Assembly (NCBI RefSeq): GCF_900156395.1
Contig: NZ_FTNL01000003.1
Coordinates: forward strand, 62,001-126,000
DNA: 64,000 nt
From: Fluoribacter gormanii
Lineage (GTDB): Bacteria; Pseudomonadota; Gammaproteobacteria; Legionellales; Legionellaceae
Direction of reading: 5' to 3'
A model generated the notes under the pieces. The model was given only the letters and a program-made list of their open reading frames with translations. It had not been told where the DNA came from and searched no databases. A program made the translations under genes and the position numbers. This document shows, piece after piece, positions 10,141-19,201 of the stretch (position 1 is its first letter; each line of letters begins with the position of its first letter).

Positions 10141-11103
10141 ATGAATAAGACTCGTTGTGCTGTGATTGGTGTAGGTTATCTAGGTAGGTTTCATGCACAA
10201 AAATATCAACTTCTTCCAAATGCAGAACTAATTGGGGTTTGTGATCTAAACCCAAAAGCGGTAGAAACTGTATCACAAGAACTGAATGTTGCTGGTTATA
10301 ATAATTATAACGACTTATTTGACAAAGTTGATGCGGTAAGTATTGCTGCAACGACGAACAAGCATTTTGAAATCGCGAAAGCTTTTTTGGAGCATGGCAT
10401 ACATGTTTTAATTGAAAAACCTATTACTGAAACTGTTGTCCAAGCGGATGAATTAATTCAACTTGCTAAAAAGCACCAAGTAAAACTTCAAGTTGGGCAT
10501 CTTGAGCGTTTTAACTCCGCGCGATTGGCTTTAGATGAATATTTAGAAACACCTTTATTTATTGAATCGGAACGGTTAGCTCCGTTTAAACCCCGTGGGG
10601 CAGATGTTAATGTGATTCTTGATGTGATGATTCATGACATTGATTTAATTCAAAATATAGTTAAAAGTCCTATAGTATCAATCCTGGCTCAAGGTACACC
10701 CATACTGACCAAAGCAATTGACATAGCAAATGCCCGCATTACATTTGCCAATCAGTGCGTGGCTAATCTTACAGCCAGTCGTGTAAGTTTTAAATCGGAA
10801 CGTAAGACAAGAATATTCCAAAAAAACTCCTATCTCTCAATTGATTATCAAAACAAAAAACTGGCTGTATTCAAAAAAGGAACAGGCGAAATGTTTCCTG
10901 GAATCCCTGATATTGTTCGCGAAGAAACAGAGTACGAACAAGGAGATGCGTTATTTGAAGAAATAAAATCATTCATTAAATGCATACAAGAAGATAGCAC
11001 GCCACTTGTGACTGGTGAAGATGGACTACAGGCACTGGAGGTTGCAGAAACAATTACCTCGCTTATACACAATAACTTAATTGAACGTCATGCAAAAATT
11101 TAA
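10141..11103 (+). CDS. Gfo/Idh/MocA NAD-dependent dehydrogenase, candidate UDP-GlcNAc 3-dehydrogenase GnnA
   Basis: The 320-residue protein has an N-terminal Rossmann domain (residues 6-30, AVIGVGYLGRFHAQKY), then ALA-type spacing to EKPITETVVQADELI near 95, the family's catalytic Lys motif, and a C-terminal alpha/beta domain with HDIDLIQ. What is seen is membership of the Gfo/Idh/MocA family and a 14-bp overlap with lpxB. What is known is that in Acidithiobacillus ferrooxidans the family member GnnA oxidises UDP-GlcNAc at C3 and lies in the lpx cluster, and that Legionella lipid A is built on 2,3-diamino-2,3-dideoxyglucose. I infer that this is GnnA. The partner aminotransferase GnnB is not in the window. 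A generic sugar dehydrogenase remains possible. Confidence 0.75.
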   Translation: MNKTRCAVIGVGYLGRFHAQKYQLLPNAELIGVCDLNPKAVETVSQELNVAGYNNYNDLFDKVDAVSIAATTNKHFEIAKAFLEHGIHVLIEKPITETVVQADELIQLAKKHQVKLQVGHLERFNSARLALDEYLETPLFIESERLAPFKPRGADVNVILDVMIHDIDLIQNIVKSPIVSILAQGTPILTKAIDIANARITFANQCVANLTASRVSFKSERKTRIFQKNSYLSIDYQNKKLAVFKKGTGEMFPGIPDIVREETEYEQGDALFEEIKSFIKCIQEDSTPLVTGEDGLQALEVAETITSLIHNNLIERHAKI

Positions 11104-12244
11104 ACGCATTGTTATTGTTGCTGGTGAAGAGTCCGGAGATGTTCACGCATCAGTTTTAATCCGCCAATTAAAAGCCGCCTACCCCAATCTCGAAATTAGT
11201 GGAATTGGCGGTCGACACATGCAAGAAGCTGGAGCACATTTGATTTCAGATTTGGCTCATCTTGGTGTGACAGGACTTACAGCAGTTATACGTAATCTTC
11301 ATGTGATTCGCAAGGCATTTCTGGCAATTAAAAAGCATTTAATTCAACAAAAACCAGATCTACTGATTCTAGTTGATTATCCAGGTTTTAATTTGAGACT
11401 GGCAAAATATGCAAAGCTAAAATTAGGTATTAAGATCCTGTATTATATCAGTCCCCAAATTTGGGCGTGGAAAGCCAATCGCATTCACCTTATAAAGAAA
11501 TGCATTGACCGAATGGCGGTTATTTTGCCTTTTGAAAAAATTTTATATGAAAAGGCTCAGGTTCCAGTCAATTTTGTAGGCCATCCTCTAGTAGAAAAAA
11601 TAGCATCTGTTGATGAAAGTCAATCTCAACGTACTGCATTAGGTCTTCCTCAAGAGGCAAACATTTTTGCTCTTCTTCCAGGTAGTCGAGCTAACGAAAT
11701 TAAGTACCATATGCCAGTTCTACGTGATACAGCCCAAATTTTGCAGCAGCGTTATCCAAATTTACATTTTGTAATTCCTATTGCAGACACAATTAACCCA
11801 GAAAAAATCAAACAGTATTTTTCCAATGTGAATTTACCTATTAGCTTTGTACAAGGGAAAGCACTAAACTGCATGGCTGCTGCAGATTTCATTATTGTTG
11901 CTTCAGGTACTGCATCTCTTGAGTGTGCTTTACTAGAAAAACCTATGTGTATTATTTATAGGTCTTCGTTCCTTTCCTATGTATTAGCTATGAGATTTAT
12001 TAAAGTTAAATTCTTTGGTTTGTGCAACCTTTTAGCAAACAAAATGATCGTCCCCGAGTTTTTGCAATATGATTGTAATGCTCATGAATTAACCCGCTAT
12101 GTTGATCAATTTTATAGAGATCCAAACCAACCGACAAAAATGATTTCCAATTTAAATAAGGTAAAAGAATCATTGTCTTCAGAAAAATCCGATCGCACAT
12201 TATTTAATCTTGTGGTGGATGAATTGCTCGAAAAAAATGCATAG
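11090..12244 (+). CDS. lpxB: Lipid-A-disaccharide synthase
   Basis: Joins UDP-2,3-diacyl sugar to lipid X to form the lipid A disaccharide at the inner face of the cytoplasmic membrane. The N-terminus IVIVAGEESGDVHASVLI, the mid block VDYPGFNLRLAKYAK, YYISPQIWAWKANRI, the FVGHPL motif and LLPGSRANEI are all diagnostic of GT19 LpxB. A TTG at 11081 could add three residues. ATG at 11090, giving MQKFKRIVIVAGEESGD, matches the family start and leaves a 14-bp overlap with the dehydrogenase gene, so the two are co-translated. The length of 384 residues is normal. Confidence 0.97.
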   Translation: MQKFKRIVIVAGEESGDVHASVLIRQLKAAYPNLEISGIGGRHMQEAGAHLISDLAHLGVTGLTAVIRNLHVIRKAFLAIKKHLIQQKPDLLILVDYPGFNLRLAKYAKLKLGIKILYYISPQIWAWKANRIHLIKKCIDRMAVILPFEKILYEKAQVPVNFVGHPLVEKIASVDESQSQRTALGLPQEANIFALLPGSRANEIKYHMPVLRDTAQILQQRYPNLHFVIPIADTINPEKIKQYFSNVNLPISFVQGKALNCMAAADFIIVASGTASLECALLEKPMCIIYRSSFLSYVLAMRFIKVKFFGLCNLLANKMIVPEFLQYDCNAHELTRYVDQFYRDPNQPTKMISNLNKVKESLSSEKSDRTLFNLVVDELLEKNA

Positions 12245-12357
12245 TTTTCTCTTAAAAATATAGAATATCAATTATGCTTCATGTACAATTAATTTTGCTT
12301 TCATTTTAAATGTTAGCAATTGGAATGTGTGATTTAATTAATAATAAGGAAGTTAAG

Positions 12358-12657
12358 ATGACTGTCATTGAAACACCTGAAGCTACTTTAAGCATAACTA
12401 AACAAGACCAAGGTCTCCAAGATCTAGTCTACAATTTAGTCTCTCGTTTTCTCACTGAAAACAAAAGCAAAAACATTGACGATCTTTACGATATGATATT
12501 ATCTGAAGTTGAGCCTCCACTACTGCAAGCAGTAATGGAAAAACGTCGTGGCAATCAACTGCAAGCTGCTAAGATGCTAGGCATAAGCCGCGGCACAATC
12601 AGAAAGAAACTTCAAAGATATTTTGGAACGAAATATTTTCGTTTAACTGACGAATAA
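12358..12657 (+). CDS. fis: Fis-family nucleoid-associated DNA-binding protein
   Basis: A small factor that binds and bends DNA and acts as a growth-phase regulator. From the ATG at 12358, with AAGGAAG seven bases upstream, the protein is 99 residues, matching the family. An upstream in-frame ATG at 12310 would add 16 unrelated residues. The C-terminal half, VMEKRRGNQLQAAKMLGISRGTIRKKLQRY, is the Fis helix-turn-helix. Legionella carries three Fis paralogues, and in L. pneumophila one of them, Fis2, is beside lpxB as I recall, so this is probably the Fis2 orthologue. A terminator follows. Confidence 0.93.
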   Translation: MTVIETPEATLSITKQDQGLQDLVYNLVSRFLTENKSKNIDDLYDMILSEVEPPLLQAVMEKRRGNQLQAAKMLGISRGTIRKKLQRYFGTKYFRLTDE

Positions 12658-12691
12658 TCAATTTTAAATTAGAGTTTTCTTATGTCTCTCA

Positions 12692-12721
12692 AAAAGGGCT
12701 CGATATTCGAGCCTTTTTTTT
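12692..12721 (+). terminator. Rho-independent terminator after fis
   Basis: GGCTCG-atatt-CGAGCC stem flanked by an A-tract and followed by eight T residues, 35-64 bp after the fis stop codon. Confidence 0.9.
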
Positions 12722-12758
12722 GCAGTAAGTATTTCATTGTTTTTAAGGATTATATGTA

Positions 12759-13331
12759 ATGAAAAAAATAATGTATCTCCCACCTTTACTTAGCCTTCTA
12801 ATTGCCTCCTGTGTGACTGACAAGCCTGATGTGATTGCAGATGATGCAGGTCAATTACATTACACAACTCCCTATCAAGATGATACAAGAGGTCGCGATG
12901 TTTTTCCCATTAAGAAAGACGTGCATGGTAAGAAACTCTTTGTTTTTGACCCTAAAGCCTATGCATGGGCTGCATATGATGCCCAGGGAAACAGAGTCAT
13001 GACAGGTAGCGCTTCTGGTGGAATGGATTATTGTGATGATATTCATGAAACGTGTCGCACAGTTACAGGAACCTATCATGTGTTCAATAAAAAGGGGGCT
13101 GACTGCAAATCCAATGAATACCCTATTGCCCGCGATGGTCATGTAGTTGGTGGTGCTAAAATGCCTTATTGTATGCATTTCCATGATGGCTATGCGATTC
13201 ATGCTGCTTATGAAGTACCTAAATCCAATAGCAGTCATGGCTGTATCCGTGTCCTTCCTGGTGCGGCTAAATGGTTAAACGAGAATTTTATTGATGTAGG
13301 AACAACTGTATTAGTACTTCCATACGCTTAA
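12759..13331 (+). CDS. L,D-transpeptidase (YkuD domain) lipoprotein
   Basis: Probably cross-links peptidoglycan through 3-3 bonds or attaches proteins to it, in the periplasm. The first 18 residues form a lipoprotein signal with lipobox LIASC (Cys18). The YkuD domain runs from about residue 58 to the end and contains the catalytic block SSHGCIRV, with nucleophile Cys162 and His148/His160 nearby. Two further Cys pairs (Cys92/Cys99 and Cys116/Cys138) are unusual for this family and could form disulfides. Length is 190 residues. It stands alone between fis and the coiled-coil gene. Confidence 0.87.
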   Translation: MKKIMYLPPLLSLLIASCVTDKPDVIADDAGQLHYTTPYQDDTRGRDVFPIKKDVHGKKLFVFDPKAYAWAAYDAQGNRVMTGSASGGMDYCDDIHETCRTVTGTYHVFNKKGADCKSNEYPIARDGHVVGGAKMPYCMHFHDGYAIHAAYEVPKSNSSHGCIRVLPGAAKWLNENFIDVGTTVLVLPYA

Positions 13332-13410
13332 AACGCCACATATTCGCTCTTAATAATCCTGGAAATTATAAATATTATTTTCAGGATTACTCAATTAAAA
13401 ATAACACTTG

Positions 13411-13438
13411 TTGACTCTTTAATGTACTTCTATAAAAT
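13411..13438 (+). promoter_or_regulatory. Probable sigma-70-type promoter of the coiled-coil gene
   Basis: TTGACT at 13411-13416, a 16-bp spacer and TAAAAT at 13433-13438, ending 30 bp before the ATG at 13469. Both hexamers are close to consensus. Confidence 0.6.
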
Positions 13439-13468
13439 GTGTAAAAAAACTTACAAGGATAATTGAGT

Positions 13469-15292
13469 ATGTCGCTATCAAAATTAAATATTGAACTGTT
13501 AGTTGAAGAAAAGACGTCGGACTACATTCATCGTCATAATAGAGACTACTCTGACCTACGCAATCCATGTATTCTCCCATCGCCTGTTTCGGCTGTAATT
13601 GATGAAGTTAATATAGAACTCTCTGAAATACTTTCGACTGCTAAACAAGAATCAACATCTCAACTAATTTCAGATGCATGTAAAAATCAACAACAACACG
13701 ATTTAATGGAGGAAAAGGCTGACGAGCAGCAAGAACGAGATGATTGGCGTCTATCAACTCAATTAAAAAGTAATTTGCAACGCATTGAAGAGGAACTAAG
13801 AGAAGAAGAACGTGAGATAAACAAAGATCAAAAGCATATTCAAAGTCTTCAACTCCATTTAAAACGGATTGAAGAACAAATTAATATAAATAATCAAAAG
13901 AATGAAGAAACAACTCGGCATCACGCCCATCCAGCAACAGAAACATCTCCTCATAACCATACTCACCCAGAAACACAGCATGATAAACACGAGCACTCAC
14001 ATCCTGAAGCATCACAACAACACGTAACAACTACTCATACTCACCCAAAAAATGTTCCTCATTTGGAAACAACTCATAGCCATCCAAATTCAATACAAGA
14101 AGATCTTCAGCTTCAAAAAAATGAACTTATTCAACAAATAAAGTCACTCGAAATTAACCTGCTAAGACTCCAACAATTAAAATTAAAAAAACAGGTTGAG
14201 CAGTACAAAAGAATAATCGAAGAGCTTGCCGAACTTTCCAAAAAAAAGGAACAAAGACAAGAGCGTGCTCGTGCACGAGAGGTAAGACAAGATGCTCGTT
14301 CGAAGGATGATCCTAACTTACTACAACTTTCGCAAATAAACCGTACTTCAGTGACAGAAGCCATTAAGTTAGCACATGAAAAGCTAACTCAAAAAAAAGC
14401 ACAATTACTGCAGGAAGCCAATGAGATAAGCTATCAAATTTACCTCAAAAAGCTTGAGGTTCTATTATCCTCCGTAGTCAAGCTGAATTACCCGGAATAT
14501 CAAGCGCTAAAACAAATCATTCAATGCATGAAAGCATATGTTGCAACAAAAGCGGAGGAAAACAATAGAAAAGCCGTCCAAGAAGAAGAGCAGCGTTATA
14601 AAAGTCGATTAGTACAACAAATTCGCGATAGTGAAAAAAAGGTCGAACAATTTAAATCCTCAAATCCGCAGTTGGCATCTACAAATTTAAATTTAGCAGC
14701 GACAAATAAACAATTAGAAACCTCGACCGAGAATTCTCGAAACTATAGAAATAAACTTGCTAAAGTAGGACTCCTTTTTCTTCTCTTTACAGGAGGGGCA
14801 GCAGCAACTGGACTCGCTATCGAAGGAGGGGTAGTCGCTATCACTTCTTTAGTTCTTGCCCCTGCTGCAGTACTTGCTGCTATTACCCTTAGCATTTTCA
14901 TTGCAGCATTGATCTATGCAATCAAAACAAGTATCGATAGCAATCAATTAAATAAGAACAAAGTAACTATTGAAGCGAATCATGAACAGATTACTCAACA
15001 AACAAGTGAAATGATTTCATTAGAACAAACGGTAATTCCGGATTTAAAAAGTAAACTCAATATTGCGGAGCAAGAAATAAGTAAAGTAACTAGGGAGTAT
15101 TTGAGTTTACAGCAAAAAGCACAATTACAATGGGAGCAGGCAAGAAAAGTAACGGTTACCTATCCAAGCACTCAGCTATTCACTAATGAACTGACTCCGC
15201 AATTGACAAACAACGGTGCATATCAATTTTTGATACAACCAACAGCTCCAGAAATGGATGATCCAACTGGGCAAGCTTTTACCTATAACTAA
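13469..15292 (+). CDS. Long coiled-coil protein with a HxHP-rich segment and a membrane hairpin; function unknown
   Basis: I do not recognise a named family. The start is ATG at 13469; a TTG two codons earlier is also in frame. AAGGA lies nine to ten bases before the ATG. The 607 residues show acidic and Gln-rich coiled coil at about 70-145, a His-rich stretch at about 150-207 with five HxHP copies (HAHP, HTHP, HSHP, HTHP, HSHP), more coiled coil at 210-425, a double hydrophobic segment at 430-487 rich in Ala/Gly, and a last coiled coil to about 570. No signal peptide is visible. Such coiled-coil plus membrane-hairpin designs are common among Legionella Dot/Icm substrates, so an effector role is possible but unproven. 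The His-rich stretch may bind metal. Confidence 0.85.
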   Translation: MSLSKLNIELLVEEKTSDYIHRHNRDYSDLRNPCILPSPVSAVIDEVNIELSEILSTAKQESTSQLISDACKNQQQHDLMEEKADEQQERDDWRLSTQLKSNLQRIEEELREEEREINKDQKHIQSLQLHLKRIEEQININNQKNEETTRHHAHPATETSPHNHTHPETQHDKHEHSHPEASQQHVTTTHTHPKNVPHLETTHSHPNSIQEDLQLQKNELIQQIKSLEINLLRLQQLKLKKQVEQYKRIIEELAELSKKKEQRQERARAREVRQDARSKDDPNLLQLSQINRTSVTEAIKLAHEKLTQKKAQLLQEANEISYQIYLKKLEVLLSSVVKLNYPEYQALKQIIQCMKAYVATKAEENNRKAVQEEEQRYKSRLVQQIRDSEKKVEQFKSSNPQLASTNLNLAATNKQLETSTENSRNYRNKLAKVGLLFLLFTGGAAATGLAIEGGVVAITSLVLAPAAVLAAITLSIFIAALIYAIKTSIDSNQLNKNKVTIEANHEQITQQTSEMISLEQTVIPDLKSKLNIAEQEISKVTREYLSLQQKAQLQWEQARKVTVTYPSTQLFTNELTPQLTNNGAYQFLIQPTAPEMDDPTGQAFTYN

Positions 15293-15347
15293 TAATACGC
15301 AAGTGAAGCCTTGGATTAATTTGATCAAGTGAATGGCACTTAATTTA

Positions 15348-15382
15348 GCCTATATCCCACGAATAAGACGCAGGATATAGGC
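15348..15382. repeat. Perfect 10-bp stem hairpin between convergent genes
   Basis: GCCTATATCC at 15348-15357 and its exact reverse complement at 15373-15382, with a 15-bp loop. It lies between the coiled-coil gene and htpG, which converge, so it may stop transcription from both sides, although no long T-run follows either arm. Confidence 0.55.
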
Positions 15383-15410
15383 AGGACACGACGAGAAATA
15401 AAACTAATCT

Positions 15411-17285
15411 CTAAACCGCAGATGAAACCAATAATCTGTTTACTCGATTTACAAAATCTGCTGGATTATCTAATTGACCACCCTCAGCTAAAACAGCTTG
15501 TTCAAACAACATAGTGACCCATAATTCAAATAAATCATCATCTTGGACATCATGTAGCCGTTTAATGATTTGATGATCAGGGTTGATTTCAAATACGGGT
15601 TTACTCATTGGCACCTGTTGACCGGCAGCCTGCAAAATACGCTGCATTTCTAATCCCATATCTTGCTCATCAGCAACAACGCAAGCAGGAGAATCTGTAA
15701 GCCTATTCGTCACCAGAACATCCTTAACTCGTGTATCTAAAACCTTCTTAATGTGGTTTAACAAAGGTTCCAGTGCTTTTTCCTGTTCTTTAATTTGTTC
15801 AGGTGACTCATCCCCTAACTCCACTTTACCCTTGGAAATAGATTGGAGTTTCTTTCCTGCATATTCACTGAGATAGCCAACTAACCATTCATCGACTTTG
15901 TCGCTAAGGAGTAATACTTCAATTCCTTTTTTCCTAAAAATTTCCAAATGAGGACTATTTTTGGCCGCGTTATAAGTGGACGCAGTGATATAATAAATCT
16001 TATCCTATCCTTCTTTCATGCGACTGATGTACTCATCCAATGTTGCTTCTTGCTTCTCAGAGGCAGTTGCAGTGGTTGCAAAACGCAACAATTTAGCAAT
16101 TGTCTCTTTATTGTTAAAATCTTCAATCGGCCCCTCTTTTAAGACCAACCCAAATTCATTCCAAAATTTTTGATAGGTTTCTTTATCCTGGGTACTCATT
16201 TTTTCAAGCATGGATAAAACACGCTTTGTACATGCAGAACGGATGCTCTCTACTTGTTTGTTATCTTGTAAAATTTCTCGCGACACATTGAGTGGTAAAT
16301 CACTTGCATCAACAATACCTTTTACAAAGCGTAAGTAGCGTGGTAAAAATTGGGTCGCATCATCCATAATGAAAACACGTTTAACATATAGCTTTAAGCC
16401 ATGTTTCGTTTCCTGTTGCCATAAATCAAATGGTGCATGAGCTGGAATATAAAGCAAAGAAACATAATCATTCTTTCCTTCAACGTGGTTATGTGACCAA
16501 GTCAATGGATCTTGGAAGTCATGTGAAATGTGTTTATAGAGTTGCTTGTACTCTTCATCAGTAATATCTGATTTTTGCATGGTCCATAAAGCAGTTGCCT
16601 TATTTACCGTTTCATATTCTTTCGACTCTTTATCATCCTCAGATATTTTTTTCATAACGATGGGCCAGCAAATATGATCTGAGTATTTGCTGATAACGCT
16701 GCGTATACGCCAATTACTCAGGAACTCATCATTATCATCTTTAATATGTAACGTGATTTCAGTACCTCGAGTTACTTTATTCTCAGAATCAATGGTAAAC
16801 TCCCCTTCTCCAGCAGATTCCCAAATAATTCCTTCTTCAGGTTTCAAACCCGCACGTCGACTTTTGACAGTTACTTTATCTGCAACAATAAATGCTGAAT
16901 AAAATCCCACACCAAACTGCCCAATTAACTGAGAGTCTTTCGCACTTTCGCCAGTTAAATGACTCATAAATTCTTTAGTACCTGATTTCGCTATTGTACC
17001 TAAATTTTCAACAGCCTCATCCCAACTTAAACCAATACCATTATCTTTGATAGTTATAGTTTTTAACTTTTCATTAACATCAATAGTTATTTTTAAATCA
17101 GAATCGCTTTCATAAAGTGAACCATTTGATAAAGCCAAAAATCTTAACTTATCTAATGCATCCGAAGCATTAGAAATTAACTCGCGTAAAAAGATCTCCT
17201 TGTTGCTATAAAGCGAATGCACTACCAAATGCAACATTTGCTTTACTTCGGTTTGAAAGCCCATGGTTTGTTGCTTACTCGACAT
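15411..17285 (-). pseudogene. htpG: HtpG (Hsp90) chaperone gene interrupted by one in-frame amber codon
   Basis: HtpG is the bacterial Hsp90, an ATP-driven cytosolic chaperone. The N-terminal part (426 codons) has the GHKL ATPase motifs: [18 protein letters not shown] and [11 protein letters not shown], followed by the middle domain. It ends RMKEG, then TAG at 16005-16007. The same frame continues without any shift as DKIYYITA...[19 protein letters not shown] through the dimerisation domain to 15411. In E. coli the matching stretch reads RMKEGQEKIYY, so the amber replaces a Gln and needs only CAG to TAG. Full length would be 624 codons, the normal size. As written, translation stops before the end of the middle domain and dimerisation is lost. 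A sequencing error or suppression is also possible. The DNA around it shows no other damage. Confidence 0.9.
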
Positions 17286-17389
17286 TTACCTACTCTCCTA
17301 TGACTAACACATTTCTTATGATTTATTGTCATATAGGGTTTCAGTCGGTAAATTTCAAGGGGGTAGTTGAATGAAATTAATGCCACAAA

Positions 17390-18292
17390 TTATTTATAAT
17401 CAAATCCGGGCATCGTTAAGGTCCCTCCGGAGTGAATAATTAATACATTACCTTCCAATTGCTCGTTTTTAATGTAGTTTCTAGACTCGTAAAATAATTT
17501 GGCCGCATAGATGGGATCAGCCAAAATACCCTCTTCTCGCGCTAAACGTTTTACTTCATTTTTAATGGTTTGATTCACGGAGCCAAAAGCTTTAGCTGTA
17601 GTAGGATAAAAGCAAAGAAAATTTTGGGGAATTAATTCAAGCCATTGTTTTAATTTATTCCGAAATGTTGCCTCATCATCGGCTAATAGCAATACATAAA
17701 TCTGTGCTGAGTGATTTAATCGAGCCATCCCTTGAATGAGGGCCGCGGCAGAAAAACCTGTTCCGGCATCAATAAAAACATGTTGAAACGCTAACCCTAA
17801 AATATGCTCATTTATCCTAATATCATCAGCAAGAGTTGATGCGCCATTCATTGCTTGCGGAACACTCGCTCCTTCTTGCAAAACAAATCCAGGTTCATTT
17901 AGTGTCTGTAAATAATCAGAGGCCAGTTCATTAACTTTAGGCCAATCGTTACGAGCAATCCAGACAATTTCCTGTTCCTCAAGAAATAACCGGCTTAATT
18001 TATAATTTCCTTGCAGTTCCAACTTCCACGGCTTAATCAAAAACGCAGTCACTTTCAGCTTGAATTCTCGGGCTAACTGCAAAGCGGCAAGTAAATTATT
18101 GGATTGATGTCCGGCAATAATAATTAAGTGCTTAATCCCCTGCGCCATTAAAAAAGGAAAAAGGCTGGCATATTTACGTAATTTTGAACCACTAATTCCA
18201 CAGCCTAATTCATCATCTCTTTTAACATAACAACTCACCTTTTCATCAGGAAATTGATTTAAACAATGTACTCGACTGGATAAATTCCACAT
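17390..18292 (-). CDS. PLP-dependent deaminase of the ACC deaminase / D-cysteine desulfhydrase family
   Basis: A fold-type II pyridoxal-phosphate enzyme. At about residue 22 it reads VKRDDELGCGISGSKLRKY, the family motif that holds the PLP-binding Lys, followed by IIIAGHQSNNLLAALQLA. Other conserved blocks are QEGAS...A and the C-terminal LIIHSGGTLTMPGF, where family members read HTGG. Length is 300 residues, slightly short of the usual 320-340. D-cysteine desulfhydrase and ACC deaminase cannot be told apart by eye. It lies upstream of htpG on the same strand with a 104-bp gap. Confidence 0.85.
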   Translation of the reverse strand: MWNLSSRVHCLNQFPDEKVSCYVKRDDELGCGISGSKLRKYASLFPFLMAQGIKHLIIIAGHQSNNLLAALQLAREFKLKVTAFLIKPWKLELQGNYKLSRLFLEEQEIVWIARNDWPKVNELASDYLQTLNEPGFVLQEGASVPQAMNGASTLADDIRINEHILGLAFQHVFIDAGTGFSAAALIQGMARLNHSAQIYVLLLADDEATFRNKLKQWLELIPQNFLCFYPTTAKAFGSVNQTIKNEVKRLAREEGILADPIYAAKLFYESRNYIKNEQLEGNVLIIHSGGTLTMPGFDYK

Positions 18293-18309
18293 AGATTAAT
18301 AAATTTTGC

Positions 18310-18390
18310 AACCTGGGTAGAGCGCAGCAGAACCCAGGTTTATATATAAAAACTTACTTTCCCAGGTTTTGCTGCGCTCCACCCAGGCTA
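18310..18390. repeat. Dispersed palindromic intergenic repeat (CCTGGGTnGAGCGCAGCnnAACCCAGG type)
   Basis: Two imperfect inverted arms of about 28 bp (18311-18339 and 18361-18389) share CCTGGGT and GAGCGCAGC, separated by about 21 bp. Shorter relatives with the same TAGCCTGGG start occur at 34540 and 56854, always between genes. This fits a REP-like element family. Confidence 0.7.
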
Positions 18391-18407
18391 TAAATCATTT
18401 TGTCACA

Positions 18408-19184
18408 TCAATGAGTATCTCTTACAAAATCAAGATGATTATCAGTTGAAGTTGACTCATGAAATGTATAACCCAACTCATTAAATTGTTTAAGCCGCTC
18501 CAGATCATCAAATTGATTTTGCATGAGAAACTTAGCCATTGTTCCCCGTGCTTTTTTAGCATAGATACCAATCATTTTTAGCTGATCATTCTTTTTTTCA
18601 TAAAAATTGATCGTAATAATCGGATAATTTAATCCTTTTGCATCTACAGCCTTGAAGTATTCATTAGACGCTAAATTAATCAATACTGAATTTTTTTGAG
18701 CGGCTAACTCTTGATTCAGTGCATCCGTTATTGTTTTTTGCCAAAAATCGTACAAATTCTTCCCTGCGGGATTCTGTAAATGAACCCCCATTTCAAGCCG
18801 GTAAGGTTGGATATTATCAAGAGGTTTTAACACACCATAAAGCCCAGACAAGATGCGCAAATGATTTTGCGAATAGTCAATTGTCGATTGTTCCCAACTT
18901 GCAGCTTTTAAACCTTGGTAAACATCTCCCTGAAATAGAAGTAATGCAGGATATGCATGTGACGATTCTTTATCGTCCAAACAAAAGTCTTGGTAACGTT
19001 TATAATTTAATTCTGCCAAATCATTGGACAAATCCATCAAAGCAGCTATGTCAGCCACTGATTTAGATTTCATCAGTTTAACTAGAGTATTGGTTTTATC
19101 AACAAACATAGGATTGGATGTCGTTCCAAAATATGGCTTCGAACTATTTAATAATTTTTTAGCTGGTGATAATAAAATTAGCAT
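18408..19184 (-). CDS. yaaA: Peroxide stress protein YaaA (DUF328)
   Basis: In E. coli YaaA limits free intracellular iron during hydrogen peroxide stress. The N-terminus MLILLSPAKKL and blocks FQGDVYQGL, LSGLYGVLKPLD, INLASNEYFKAV and KARGTMAKFL are typical of the family, and the 258-residue length matches. It is preceded on the same strand by the DUF4124 gene after a 17-bp gap, which suggests cotranscription. Confidence 0.95.
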   Translation of the reverse strand: MLILLSPAKKLLNSSKPYFGTTSNPMFVDKTNTLVKLMKSKSVADIAALMDLSNDLAELNYKRYQDFCLDDKESSHAYPALLLFQGDVYQGLKAASWEQSTIDYSQNHLRILSGLYGVLKPLDNIQPYRLEMGVHLQNPAGKNLYDFWQKTITDALNQELAAQKNSVLINLASNEYFKAVDAKGLNYPIITINFYEKKNDQLKMIGIYAKKARGTMAKFLMQNQFDDLERLKQFNELGYTFHESTSTDNHLDFVRDTH

Positions 19185-19201
19185 AATCAGTCCATAGAAA
19201 C

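Noticed and set aside
16005..17285. HtpG as two separate genes
   Set aside because: The second part has no start signal and continues exactly in frame after one TAG, so it is one interrupted gene.
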